DNA of 64,000 bases from Bog-473 sp963779735 (GTDB lineage Bacteria; Actinomycetota; Acidimicrobiia; Acidimicrobiales; RAAP-2): assembly GCA_963779735.1 (NCBI GenBank), contig CAVZZJ010000006.1, positions 496,001-560,000 on the forward strand, given 5' to 3'. Positions 43,403 to 52,596 of this stretch are shown piece by piece. Each line of letters begins with the position of its first letter. Position 1 is the stretch's first letter. The position numbers and the translations under genes are program-made. The notes below the pieces were generated by a model. The model was not told where the DNA came from. It made no database searches and saw only the letters and a program-made list of their open reading frames with translations.

Positions 43403-44716
43403 ATGCGCACGGGCAACGGGGGAACGAGAAGCCGGAGGAGGTGTCTTTCCCGGGTAATGGCGGCCGGAGCGGCGCTCGCCGCCGGAGCCGCGGCGGTGGC
43501 TGGTGCGGCCGGGGCGAGCACGCACGCAGCCTCCAGTGCCCCGGGTGTGACCGCCAACTCCATCACCGTGGGCACCATCTCCACCCAGACGGGGCCCATC
43601 GCGTCGAACTTCTCCTCGCTCATTTACGGTGAGCGGGCCTACTTCGACTACATCAACTCCGCAGGGGGAGTCAACGGGCGGATGATCGACTACCGGTACG
43701 CCCTGGACGACGGCGGCAGCGGGCCTACCTTCAACCAGCTGGCCAGCACGCTGATCAATCAGGATCATGTGTTCGCGGTGACCGGCGTGGCCACAGCGTT
43801 CTTCACACCCAACTACTTCGTGGAGGCGAACACTCCTACCTACGGCTATGACGTGACCGGAAACTGGGCCGGTCCGAAGAACCTCTTCGCGGCCGGCGGG
43901 TCGGTCATTTACTATCCCTCCGAGGCCGCCGAGTCGGCCTACGTCGTGAAGCGCACCCACTCGGACTCGGTCGCCGTCCTGGCCTACGGCATCCCGTCCT
44001 CCGCCGACGCCTGCCGTGCCGCCGCCACCGGCCTGACCTCTGCCGGGTACAAGGTCAGCTACGTCGACCTCAACATCGAATACCCGGGTTCGACCGTCGC
44101 CACCGACGTCCAGCGCATGAAGGAGGCCGGTTCCGATTTCGTTCTCAGCTGCCTCGATTCCGGGGGCAACATCAACCTGGCACGGGCGATTCAGCAGTAC
44201 GGACTGCACGTGGCCCAGCTGTGGCTCAGCGGCAACGATGTCTCCACGCTCCGGCAGAACGAGAGCCTCATGCAGGGGGTGTACTTCGGCACCGCCCACG
44301 TGCCGTTCTCGGCGCCCGTCTCGGAGTACCCGGGACTCAAGCTGTACCTCACCGAGATGCGTCGCTACGAGCCCAAGTACGTGGAGGACGAGGTGGCCGT
44401 TCAAGGTTGGGAGTCCGCCGCCCTGTTCGTCGAAGGGGTGAAGCTGGCCGGCCAGAACCTGACCCAGGCCAACGTCATCGCGCAGACGAACAAGCTGACC
44501 GCCTACACGGCCAACGGGCTGATAGCTCCTGTGAATTGGGCCGTCGACGGGCACTCGGGGACCGGTCCTCCCTACTGCGTGGCCTACATTCAGGCCAAGG
44601 GCGGCGCCTTCGTGCCGGTCTTGAACAAAGGGGAGAACGTCTTCAACTGCTTCCAGTCCCCCAGCGCCCGCAAGGAGCCGGTGTTCCCGCTGCCGCCCGG
44701 GACCCCGAGCGCCTGA
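43403..44716 (+). CDS. ABC transporter substrate-binding protein (branched-chain amino acid type)
   Basis: A 437-aa exported periplasmic-binding-fold protein. The N-terminus has twin Arg residues (SRRRCLSRVMAAGAALAAGA) followed by a hydrophobic, Ala-rich signal region ending near AAGASTHA. The mature start ITVGTISTQTGPIASNFSS is typical of LivJ-type receptors. There is no lipobox Cys. ATG 43403 follows GAGGGGGAG. It begins a transporter operon with fused permeases and two ATPases. Ligand unknown; ureides, urea or amino acids are possible. Confidence 0.9.
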   Translation: MRTGNGGTRSRRRCLSRVMAAGAALAAGAAAVAGAAGASTHAASSAPGVTANSITVGTISTQTGPIASNFSSLIYGERAYFDYINSAGGVNGRMIDYRYALDDGGSGPTFNQLASTLINQDHVFAVTGVATAFFTPNYFVEANTPTYGYDVTGNWAGPKNLFAAGGSVIYYPSEAAESAYVVKRTHSDSVAVLAYGIPSSADACRAAATGLTSAGYKVSYVDLNIEYPGSTVATDVQRMKEAGSDFVLSCLDSGGNINLARAIQQYGLHVAQLWLSGNDVSTLRQNESLMQGVYFGTAHVPFSAPVSEYPGLKLYLTEMRRYEPKYVEDEVAVQGWESAALFVEGVKLAGQNLTQANVIAQTNKLTAYTANGLIAPVNWAVDGHSGTGPPYCVAYIQAKGGAFVPVLNKGENVFNCFQSPSARKEPVFPLPPGTPSA

Positions 44717-44753
44717 CGCCGGCGGCGTCGGGCGGGACACGTAACGGTCGGGA

Positions 44754-46745
44754 ATGGAGCAGTTCCTCGGGTTCGCCTTCCCCGGAGTTCCCTACGGGTG
44801 CACCTATGCCATCGTGGCGGTGGGGCTCGTCCTGACCTACCAGGCCACCGGCGTCTTCAACTTCGCCTTCGGGGCCCAGGCCTTCGCCGCCGCCTTCGTG
44901 TTCACCGTCCTCACCCAGAACGACCACTGGTCCGGGTTCCCGGCCTTCTTGCTCTCGGTCGTCGTGTTGTCGCCGCTGGTCGGCCTGGCCTTCGACCGGT
45001 TCCTCTTCCGGCACATACCCAATTCGAACACCATGGCCAAGCTGGTGTGCAGCCTGTGCCTGTTCGTGGGCATCCCCTCGGTCATGACGGTCATCTTCGG
45101 AGCGCAGAACCTCGACGCCACCGCCACCATCTTCCCCTTCTTCAATCCGAACGTCGTGTACTTCAGGGTGGCCGGTACCCCGATCAACGGTATCTACCTG
45201 TCGACGGTCAGCGTCACCGTGGTGGTCCTGGCGGCCCTGACGATCCTGCTGCGCGGCACGAGCCTCGGCCTGCAGATGCGCGGCGCAGTGGAGAGCCGCC
45301 GCCTCGTCCAGTTGGACGGGATCAACGCCGGAGGCGTGGTGGCCGTGGCCTGGGCCATCTCCAGCTTCATGGCCGGGTTGGCCGGGGTGCTGCTGGCCCC
45401 CAACTTCGGTGTGTTCCAGTCCGAGGACTACGCCACGCTGACGGTAGCCGCCATCGCGGCCGCGGCCTGGGGTCTCCTGCGGTCGATCCCCATCGCCGCC
45501 GGTGTGGCGGTGCTCATCGGCGTGGTGACCACCATTTTGCAGGGGTACCTGCCCCCGGCGAGCCTGCTGAACACGGCGGTCGTCCCGGCGCTCCCCTTCT
45601 TCGCCCTGGTCGCCGCCCTGCTCGTCCTGCCCGGCATGCGATCCCTCGACCTCAGCCGGGACCCCCTCGCCACCATCGACCCCCCACCCCTGCCGACGGC
45701 CGCCGCATCGAGAGCGCCGCAGATGGACCGGATCATCCGGATCTCGTGGTGGGTGCTCCTCGCCGCCTTCTGCATCTCCATGTTGACCTGGATGCCCAAG
45801 ACGTGGGAGGTCGTCTTCAACGGCGGCCTCGCCCTCTCCGTCGTGCTCCTGTCCATCACCCTGATCACCGGCATGGCCGGCCAGCTCTCCCTCTGTCAGG
45901 CGACGTTGGCCGGCGTGGGCGCGTTCACGGCGGCGCAACTGGCCAGCCATCTGGGACTGAACATGCTCCTCGGCGGGCTCGTCGGGGCGGCCTTGGCTGC
46001 CGGAGTGGCCGTCGTCCTGGCGCTGCTCTCCCTGCGGCTGCGCGGTCTGGGCCTGGCCCTGATGACGCTGGCCGCCGCCCTCCTCTTCGACAGCACCTTC
46101 TTCAACTCTGCGTCGCTCACCGGCGGAGCCCAAGGCCTGAGCGTGCAGGCGAAATGGCTGGACACCAGCGTCTTCTTCAACTTCGACGGACATGCACTGT
46201 TCATCTTGTGCATGGTGGTGTTGACGGCCTGCGTCCTGGTCGTGCTCCAGGTGCGCAAGGGCACCGTCGGGCGGAACCTGGCCGCCATGCGTGGCAGCGA
46301 GATGGCGGCCGCCGGGCTCGGCGTCAACATCACCTGGCAGCGCATCGTCGTCTTTGCTCTGGCCGGCGCCATCGCAGGGCTTGGCGGCGTTGTGGTGACG
46401 ATTCAAGAACAGGTGGCCAGCCCGACGGCGTGGAGCTACAACTACTCGCTCATCTTCGTCGTATTGGTGGTGACGACGGGAGTGGGCACCGTCGAAGGGG
46501 CGATTCAGGCCGGGATCGGGTTCTTCGTGATCACGCAGGTCCTCACGTATCTCCCGTCTCGATTCGGCGGGAGCAGCCTGGTCATCGTCCTCTTTGCGTT
46601 CGGGGCGCTGCAGTACGCAAAGCACCCCGAGGGCGTTCTCGAGTTCCAGAAGCGTCGTTCGACCCTGTGGCTCGAGCGCCAGCTGTTCAGCGGGGGCGCC
46701 GACGTTCCCGGCGCGCCCCTCTCGACCTCGCGCGCTCATGGCTGA
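44754..46745 (+). CDS. fused LivH-LivM branched-chain-type ABC permease
   Basis: A 663-aa protein joining both permease subunits. Residues about 1-300 are LivH-like (FPGVPYGCTYAIVAVGLVLTYQATGVFNFAFGAQ, GLQMRGAVESRRLVQLDGI). Residues about 325-640 are LivM-like (TGMAGQLSLCQATLAGVGAF, RKGTVGRNLAAMRGSEMAAAGLGVN). Around 16 membrane helices are expected. It ends in an 8-bp overlap with the ATPase gene. Fusion fixes the heterodimer. Confidence 0.92.
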   Translation: MEQFLGFAFPGVPYGCTYAIVAVGLVLTYQATGVFNFAFGAQAFAAAFVFTVLTQNDHWSGFPAFLLSVVVLSPLVGLAFDRFLFRHIPNSNTMAKLVCSLCLFVGIPSVMTVIFGAQNLDATATIFPFFNPNVVYFRVAGTPINGIYLSTVSVTVVVLAALTILLRGTSLGLQMRGAVESRRLVQLDGINAGGVVAVAWAISSFMAGLAGVLLAPNFGVFQSEDYATLTVAAIAAAAWGLLRSIPIAAGVAVLIGVVTTILQGYLPPASLLNTAVVPALPFFALVAALLVLPGMRSLDLSRDPLATIDPPPLPTAAASRAPQMDRIIRISWWVLLAAFCISMLTWMPKTWEVVFNGGLALSVVLLSITLITGMAGQLSLCQATLAGVGAFTAAQLASHLGLNMLLGGLVGAALAAGVAVVLALLSLRLRGLGLALMTLAAALLFDSTFFNSASLTGGAQGLSVQAKWLDTSVFFNFDGHALFILCMVVLTACVLVVLQVRKGTVGRNLAAMRGSEMAAAGLGVNITWQRIVVFALAGAIAGLGGVVVTIQEQVASPTAWSYNYSLIFVVLVVTTGVGTVEGAIQAGIGFFVITQVLTYLPSRFGGSSLVIVLFAFGALQYAKHPEGVLEFQKRRSTLWLERQLFSGGADVPGAPLSTSRAHG

Positions 46746-47511
46746 GACGGCGCTTCTCTCCCTGCGCGGCGTCTCGAAGTCCTTCGGCGGCGTGGGAGCG
46801 GTCCACGACGTGAGCTTCGACGTCAACACCGCCGAGAGCGTGGGACTGGTCGGGCCGAACGGGGCCGGGAAGACCACGCTCTTCAACTGCGTCTGTGGTC
46901 AGCTGCGTCACGATCGCGGTGAGATCTCGTTCGACGGTCGCTCGCTGGCCGGGCTCCCGACCTACCAGCGGGCGCGCCTGGGCATCGGGCGCACGTATCA
47001 ACGGGTGGAGGTGTTCACCGACATGAGCGTGCGCGAGCACCTGCTGGTGGCCGAACGGGCACGTCGAGGTGAGGGTCGCCTCTGGAAGGATCTCCTCAAC
47101 ATGAGCGGCGTGTCCGTCTCCGAGAGGGAGCACGTCGACGCCATACTGGAGCTCGTGGGGATCACCTCCCTGGCCGTCACACCGGTGAACGCGCTCGGCC
47201 TGGGACACTGCCGACTGGTGGAGCTGGCCCGGGCGCTGGCGGCCGAGCCGAAGATCCTCCTGGCGGACGAGCCCTCGTCGGGTCTTGACGTGCACGAGAC
47301 GGCGGAGATGGCGGCGGTGCTCCGGACCGTGCAGCGCGAGCGCGGCACCGCCATACTCCTGGTCGAGCACGATCTCTCCATGGTCGGCGAGGTGGTCGAC
47401 CGGACCGTGGTGATGAACCTCGGGTCCAAGTTGGCCGAGGGGACGTTCGACCAGGTGATGGCCGATGCCTCCGTTCGCGAGGCCTACCTGGGTCGGACGG
47501 CGGCCCCGTGA
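46738..47511 (+). CDS. ABC transporter ATP-binding protein (LivG type)
   Basis: A 257-aa ATPase. Walker A GPNGAGKTTLF (about 39-49), Walker B ILLADEPSSGLD and the H-loop LVEHDLSMV are intact. The signature, normally LSxGQ, reads LGLGHCRLVELARAL, an unusual variant that could alter ATP turnover. ATG 46738 overlaps the permease stop by 8 bp. It pairs with the second ATPase downstream. Confidence 0.92.
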   Translation: MAETALLSLRGVSKSFGGVGAVHDVSFDVNTAESVGLVGPNGAGKTTLFNCVCGQLRHDRGEISFDGRSLAGLPTYQRARLGIGRTYQRVEVFTDMSVREHLLVAERARRGEGRLWKDLLNMSGVSVSEREHVDAILELVGITSLAVTPVNALGLGHCRLVELARALAAEPKILLADEPSSGLDVHETAEMAAVLRTVQRERGTAILLVEHDLSMVGEVVDRTVVMNLGSKLAEGTFDQVMADASVREAYLGRTAAP

Positions 47512-48290
47512 GCGCAGCCACCCGGCCGGGCGACGGCGGCGACGTCCTGGCGCTCGACCACGTGGATGCCTCCTACGGGCCCTACCGCGCCCTCTTCAAC
47601 GTGTCGTTCGGTGTTCCGGCGGGGGGGATCGTCGCGCTCGTCGGTTCCAACGGGGCGGGGAAGTCCACCGTGGCGCGCACGATCACCGGCCTGGTGACCG
47701 CCGCGGCCGGCAAGGTGCTCCTGTCGGGCCACGACATCACCAGGTTGCCGGCCTACAAGATCGCTCGACTGGGGATCGCGCACGTCGTGGAGGGGAGAGG
47801 CGTCTTCGCCAGCCTGACGGTCGAGGAGAACCTCACCTTGGCCTTCCGCCAGCGGGCCGGCCGACGACTCTTGGCGTCCAACCTCGAACGGGCGTATACC
47901 GCCTTTCCCGTTCTCCGGGACCGGCGGCGGCAGCTGGCCGGCACCATGTCGGGTGGCGAGCAACGGCTGCTGTCGTTGGCCAAGGTACTGGTGGTGCCGC
48001 CCAAGGTGCTGGTAGCCGACGAGCTCTCCCTGGGCCTGGCCCCGGTGGTCGTCGATTCGGTGTACGACGGGTTGAGGGAGATCAACCGAAGCGGCACGGC
48101 GCTGATCGTCGTGGAACAGCAGATCTCGCGCGTCCTCGGCCTGGCCACCAAGGGTGTAGTCCTCGACCGGGGCCGGGTCGCCTATGACGGTGGTCCCGCC
48201 GGCGCGGGTGAAGCGGTCGAGGCCCTGCTGGCCCGGCGGGAGGCGGCGGCTGCGACGGCCGTGGCCCACATGGGCGATCGGGGATCTTGA
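47508..48290 (+). CDS. ABC transporter ATP-binding protein (LivF type)
   Basis: A 260-aa ATPase with canonical motifs: Walker A GSNGAGKSTVAR (about 43-54), signature MSGGEQRLLSLAKVL, Walker B VLVADELSLGLAP and H-loop IVVEQQ. The LivF-specific EGRGVFASLTVEENL is present. GTG start overlaps the LivG stop by GTGA. Completes the importer. Confidence 0.94.
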   Translation: MSAATRPGDGGDVLALDHVDASYGPYRALFNVSFGVPAGGIVALVGSNGAGKSTVARTITGLVTAAAGKVLLSGHDITRLPAYKIARLGIAHVVEGRGVFASLTVEENLTLAFRQRAGRRLLASNLERAYTAFPVLRDRRRQLAGTMSGGEQRLLSLAKVLVVPPKVLVADELSLGLAPVVVDSVYDGLREINRSGTALIVVEQQISRVLGLATKGVVLDRGRVAYDGGPAGAGEAVEALLARREAAAATAVAHMGDRGS

Positions 48291-48308
48291 CGCACGGGCC
48301 GACCTCCC

Positions 48309-48749
48309 TCAGTCGGCCACCGAGGTGGCCTCGGACCGAGCGGCCAGGATGGGGTGGATCTTGCGGGTGACGACCCACCACTCGACCAAGAAGGTCATGC
48401 CCGGGATGAGGCCGGCGCCGCACATGACGATGACCCACACCAGGTTGAGGCGGGTCTTGAAGGCCAGAACGCCCACGGTGATCAGGTAGACGATGTAGAG
48501 GTACCCGTGCGTCACCCCGAAGATCTCGACCTCGAGCTTGGCGCTCCCGGTGGCGATCTTTATGCCCGTGAAGATGAACAGTGGGATGATGAGCGTTCCC
48601 ACGACATTGGCCATCACCTGGTAGCGGAAGAGCGCTCCTTCGATTCCCCGTTCCGTCAGCCGACTCATCGGGGCCTGCAGGCGACGCAGAACACGCGCAC
48701 GAAAAGCAGAGAGGCCATGCGGAGGAAGATGGCTCGTCTGGGCAGCCAT
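48309..48749 (-). CDS. DUF3817-like integral membrane protein
   Basis: A 146-aa (or 119-aa from ATG 48668) protein with three predicted helices: YQVMANVVGTLIIPLFIFTGIKI, VTHGYLYIVYLITVGVLAF and LVWVIVMCGAGLIPGMTFLVEWWV. The THGYLY motif and layout fit DUF3817, common in actinobacteria. Function unknown. It is convergent with the livF-type gene. Confidence 0.82.
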   Translation of the reverse strand: MAAQTSHLPPHGLSAFRARVLRRLQAPMSRLTERGIEGALFRYQVMANVVGTLIIPLFIFTGIKIATGSAKLEVEIFGVTHGYLYIVYLITVGVLAFKTRLNLVWVIVMCGAGLIPGMTFLVEWWVVTRKIHPILAARSEATSVAD

Positions 48750-48885
48750 CGCGCACGCACGCCCAGAATGATATCGAGCACCCCCCGAGGGAGTATTTCG
48801 CCGCCGGCCTGGCTCGATGCCGCGGGACGCAGTGTCAGCAGCGCCTGGGTCCCGGACTCGTCCTCGGCTGCCTTAGCCTGGACCG

Positions 48886-49914
48886 GTGCCCGCCCCATAC
48901 GATCTCCGACCCGCCGAGTTGGAGCGGCTCCTCGACGGCGAGCCGTCGTTTCGCTGCCGCCAGGTGTGGGAGGGCTTGCACCGTCGAATCCTACGCCCGC
49001 ACGAGATGACCGATCTTCCGGTCAGCCTACGAGAGAGGCTGTGCGAGGCACTGCCCCCGGCACTCCGGGAGGTGGCGCGGCGGTCGGCCGACGGTGGCCG
49101 GACGACCAAGTGGCTCTGGTCGCTCCACGACGGCGTCGAGGTGGAAACGGTGCTGATGCACTATCCCGACCGGGTCACCGTGTGCGTGTCCACCCAGGCC
49201 GGGTGCGCCATGGCCTGCCAGTTCTGTGCGACCGGTCAGGCCGGATTCCAGCGCCAGCTCACCGGGGGGGAGATCGTCGAGCAGGTGGCCGAGGCGATGA
49301 GGGCCGCCCGACCGCGGCGCCTCTCGAACGTGGTGTTCATGGGCATGGGCGAGCCGCTGGCCAACTACGAGAGGGTCTGGAGCGCCGTCACCCGGCTGCA
49401 CGGCGACATGGGGTTCTCCGCCCGACACCTGACGCTGTCCACGGTCGGCATCGTGCCCGGCATTCGACGTCTCGCCGGGGAGCCACTGCCCGTCAACCTC
49501 GCCGTCTCCCTGCACGCCGCCAACGACGAGTTGCGTGACGTTCTGGTCCCCGTCAACCGGCGCTACCCCCTCTCCGCGCTGGCCGAGGCGTGCGCGGCGT
49601 ACATGGGCGCGACCGGACGGCGGCTGTCGATCGAGTGGGCCATGATCCACGACGTGAACGACCACGATCGTGATGCGGCCGAGCTGGCCCGGTTTGCGCG
49701 ACCGCTCGCCGCGCACGTCAATCTCATCCCGCTCAATCCGACACCGGGGTTCGCCGTGCAGGGAAGCCCAGCGCAAAGGGTGCGAGGGTTCCGCGACCAG
49801 CTCCTCGGTCTCGGGGTCAACGCGACCGTGCGCGTCACCCGCGGCGCCGAGATCGACGCCGCCTGCGGGCAGCTGGCCACCGCCGCGACCCGGCGTCCGG
49901 TGGTCGCCCAGTGA
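48886..49914 (+). CDS. rlmN: 23S rRNA/tRNA adenine-C2 methyltransferase RlmN
   Basis: A 342-aa radical-SAM enzyme methylating A2503 of 23S rRNA and A37 of some tRNAs. The cluster motif CAMACQFCATGQAGF (about 107-121) gives CxxxCxxC. VVFMGMGEPLANY, LSTVGIVPGI and LAVSLHAANDELR follow. The C-terminal resolving Cys lies in DAACGQLA. GTG start at 48886. Standalone housekeeping gene. Confidence 0.96.
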   Translation: MPAPYDLRPAELERLLDGEPSFRCRQVWEGLHRRILRPHEMTDLPVSLRERLCEALPPALREVARRSADGGRTTKWLWSLHDGVEVETVLMHYPDRVTVCVSTQAGCAMACQFCATGQAGFQRQLTGGEIVEQVAEAMRAARPRRLSNVVFMGMGEPLANYERVWSAVTRLHGDMGFSARHLTLSTVGIVPGIRRLAGEPLPVNLAVSLHAANDELRDVLVPVNRRYPLSALAEACAAYMGATGRRLSIEWAMIHDVNDHDRDAAELARFARPLAAHVNLIPLNPTPGFAVQGSPAQRVRGFRDQLLGLGVNATVRVTRGAEIDAACGQLATAATRRPVVAQ

Positions 49915-50056
49915 CGCCTCGCCGGCGGTCGCTCGAGTCCGGCCCGTGATCTGATGTGATCGGTGGCCCGTGTCGGGCATCATTAGGTGATCAGCTGGAC
50001 CGGACAGGTGTCGCGACAGATCGCAACCACCATCCCCGTGAGAACAGGAACTGCCG

Positions 50057-51055
50057 ATGGAGTCGTTTCCCGCCATTGTCGCGACCGAGAATGCCCCGGC
50101 GTCCTTGCGCGAGGTTTCCGAGGCCTCGTTGCCCGAGGGGGACGTGACGGTGGACGTCCACTGGTCGTCGCTCAACTACAAAGACGGGCTCGCCGTCACC
50201 GGCCGGGGCCGCATCGTCCGTTCGTTTCCCATGGTGTGCGGCATCGACCTGGCGGGAACCGTTCGCACATCGGATGCTGCCGACTGGTCACCCGGTGACG
50301 AGGTCGTCGTGACCGGGTGGGGACTTTCCGAGACGCACCCCGGCGGGTACACGACGCGGCAGCGGGTTCGCTCGGAGTGGCTCCAACGCCGTCCAGGAGG
50401 GCTTTCGCTCCGTGACACCATGGCGATCGGCACGGGTGGACTCACCGCCATGCTGTCCATCCTGGCGCTCGAAGACGTCGGCATGGAGCCGCAGAGTGAG
50501 GGCGAGGTTCTGGTGACCGGGGCGGGCGGGGGGGTCGGCAGCTTCGCCGTGATGCTGCTGGCCGCCCTCGGGTATCGCGTGGCGGCGGCGACCGGACGAC
50601 CCGAGATCGCGGGGTACCTCACGTCGCTCGGCGCGACGTCGATCATCGGGCGCGAGGAGCTGTCTGGCGCGTCGGGGCGGCCGCTGGAGAAGGAGCGGTG
50701 GGCCGCCGCCATCGACACCGTGGGCAGCCAGACACTGGCCACGGTGCTGGCGCAGACCGCCTATCGTGGCGCAGTGGCCGCGTGCGGACTGGCGGGCGGT
50801 TCCGATCTTCCGACGACGGTGCTCCCGTTCATCCTCCGCAACGTCCGGCTCTTGGGCGTGGACTCCGTCTCTGCTCCACCCGCCGTTCGGGCGGCGGCCT
50901 GGTCGCGTCTGGAGAGCGACGTACCACGCGATCTCCTCGACCTCGCCACCTCCGAAGAGCCCCTCGAGCAGGTCCCGGCGTTGGCCGAGCAGATCCTGGC
51001 CGGCGCGGTGCGGGGGCGGGTGGTGGTCAGCGTCGACGGCGTGCGCTCGTCGTGA
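50057..51055 (+). CDS. acryloyl-CoA reductase-like (AcuI/YhdH) oxidoreductase
   Basis: A 332-aa medium-chain reductase without catalytic Zn. SLNYKDGLAVTGRGRIVRSFPMVCGIDLAGTV (about 38-69) is the AcuI/YhdH hallmark, and VLVTGAGGGVGSFAVMLLAALGYRVAAATGR (about 155-185) binds NADPH. It reduces acrylyl-CoA or related enoyl thioesters or quinone-like substrates. It lies 80 bp before a CoA ligase, which fits an acyl-CoA role. Confidence 0.9.
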   Translation: MESFPAIVATENAPASLREVSEASLPEGDVTVDVHWSSLNYKDGLAVTGRGRIVRSFPMVCGIDLAGTVRTSDAADWSPGDEVVVTGWGLSETHPGGYTTRQRVRSEWLQRRPGGLSLRDTMAIGTGGLTAMLSILALEDVGMEPQSEGEVLVTGAGGGVGSFAVMLLAALGYRVAAATGRPEIAGYLTSLGATSIIGREELSGASGRPLEKERWAAAIDTVGSQTLATVLAQTAYRGAVAACGLAGGSDLPTTVLPFILRNVRLLGVDSVSAPPAVRAAAWSRLESDVPRDLLDLATSEEPLEQVPALAEQILAGAVRGRVVVSVDGVRSS

Positions 51056-51134
51056 CGCCGGGAGCGGTCAGCCTGATAGTTTCCGGCGCCGAGCGGCCGA
51101 CTTTTGGGCCCCGCGCACCTCAAGAGGGGGAACG

Positions 51135-52580
51135 ATGCACGTAGGGGAGACGATCGACCGGGCAGTCGTTGAGGTGCCGGAGCGGACGGCACTCGTCGTC
51201 GATGGGCTACGCACGACCTACGCCGAGCTCGATCTGTTGGCTCGGCACTGTGCCGCCGCACTCGTCGGCGCCGGGGTGGGAGCGGGGGACACCGTGGCCG
51301 TCGTCGACCAAGGCGGTCCACTGTCCGTGGCGTCGATATTGGGGGCAGCGCGCCTCGGGGCCGCGGGGGCCCAGATGAACCCCGATCTCAAGATCGGCGA
51401 GATGGCTGCGCTCTGCCGCTTGGTCGGGTGCACGGTGGGCATCGCCGGCGCAGGCTACGCCGACAAGCTGGGCGAGGCCCTGGGGACACCCGCGCTGACT
51501 AAAGAGGGCATTCTCGGGGTCGACGCGGATCGCACATCGCGCCACACACCGATTGAGGGGGACTCCACCGGGCTGGTCTTGTTCTCGAGCGGGTCGACGG
51601 GCCTGCCCAAACCCGTCTACATCAGCCACCGCACCCTGGTGGACCGGCTGACGAACTATGCGGGAGCGCTCACGCCGGAGGAGGAGCCCCGCGTCGACAT
51701 GATCTCGGTGCCCCTCTTCCACATCGGCGGGACGCTTGGCCTCCTCATCACCTTGTACTCGGGAAGGTCGACCGTCATCCTCCCGCGCTTCGACGCGGGG
51801 GCATGGCTGAGGGCCGTCGAGGAGTACCGCGTGAACCAGACGTTCGTCGTGCCCACGATGTTGCGCAGGGTCCTCGACCATCCCGATTTCGCAGTGCGCG
51901 ACCTGTCCAGCCTCAGGTCGTTGAGTTACGGGGCGGCGCCCGCCCCACCCGAGCTCATCAAGAGAGCGCTGGCGGCACTCCCGAGCGTCGACTTCTCGAA
52001 CACGTTCGGCCAGACCGAGACGCTCGGCGCGTATGCGGCGCTCTCGCCCGACGACCACCGCGCCGGCAGGAAGCTCGACTCGGTCGGTCGCCCGTTCCCC
52101 GGCGTCGAGCTCCGGGTCGTCGACGTGCTCACCCACGAGGACGTGGGCGTCGGTGAGGTCGGGGAGGCGGTCGTCCGATCGGCGCAGAACATCACGTCGG
52201 AGTGGATGCCGACGGGAGACCTCGTCCAGCTGGACGAGGACGGCTACCTCTACGTCAAGGGCCGGCTCAAGGACACCATCAATCGGGGCGGGGAGAAGTT
52301 CGGACCGATCGAGATCGAATCGGCGATCCGGGCACTCCCGGGCGTCGTCGAGGTAGCGGTGGCCGGGGTGCCCGACGACGAGCTGGGGGAGCGGGTCGGC
52401 GCGCTCATCGTCGGTAACGGGGAGGTCGGGGCCGACGAGGTCCGCGCGTACTGCCGCGGCGTGCTGGCCCGCTACAAGGTCCCGGAGGTGATCGTCTTCG
52501 TCGACGAGCTGCCCTACAACCGGTTCGGCAAGCTCCCACGGGCCGCTGTCGTCGAGGCGATACGCGCCAGAGCCGGCTAG
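51135..52580 (+). CDS. acyl-CoA synthetase (FadD-like AMP-dependent ligase)
   Basis: A 481-aa ANL enzyme activating a carboxylic acid to acyl-CoA. Motifs: LVLFSSGSTGLPKPV (P-loop, about 138-152), FSNTFGQTETLGAYA (A5), TGDLVQLDEDGYLYVKGRLKD (A7-A8) and catalytic Lys in NRFGKLPRAAVVEA. ATG 51135 follows AAGAGGGGGA. A TetR gene of a type often controlling fatty-acid genes is convergent. Chain length unknown. Confidence 0.93.
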   Translation: MHVGETIDRAVVEVPERTALVVDGLRTTYAELDLLARHCAAALVGAGVGAGDTVAVVDQGGPLSVASILGAARLGAAGAQMNPDLKIGEMAALCRLVGCTVGIAGAGYADKLGEALGTPALTKEGILGVDADRTSRHTPIEGDSTGLVLFSSGSTGLPKPVYISHRTLVDRLTNYAGALTPEEEPRVDMISVPLFHIGGTLGLLITLYSGRSTVILPRFDAGAWLRAVEEYRVNQTFVVPTMLRRVLDHPDFAVRDLSSLRSLSYGAAPAPPELIKRALAALPSVDFSNTFGQTETLGAYAALSPDDHRAGRKLDSVGRPFPGVELRVVDVLTHEDVGVGEVGEAVVRSAQNITSEWMPTGDLVQLDEDGYLYVKGRLKDTINRGGEKFGPIEIESAIRALPGVVEVAVAGVPDDELGERVGALIVGNGEVGADEVRAYCRGVLARYKVPEVIVFVDELPYNRFGKLPRAAVVEAIRARAG

Positions 52581-52596
52581 CGCTACGCCGATCCCC

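Noticed and set aside
42707..44740. 677-codon minus-strand open frame over the lyase and binding-protein genes
   Set aside because: Covers two well-supported plus-strand genes and lacks any domain signature.
44643..46886. 747-codon minus-strand open frame rich in Gly, Glu, Gln and His
   Set aside because: It mirrors the LivHM permease; its composition is the antisense shadow of hydrophobic codons, not a real protein.
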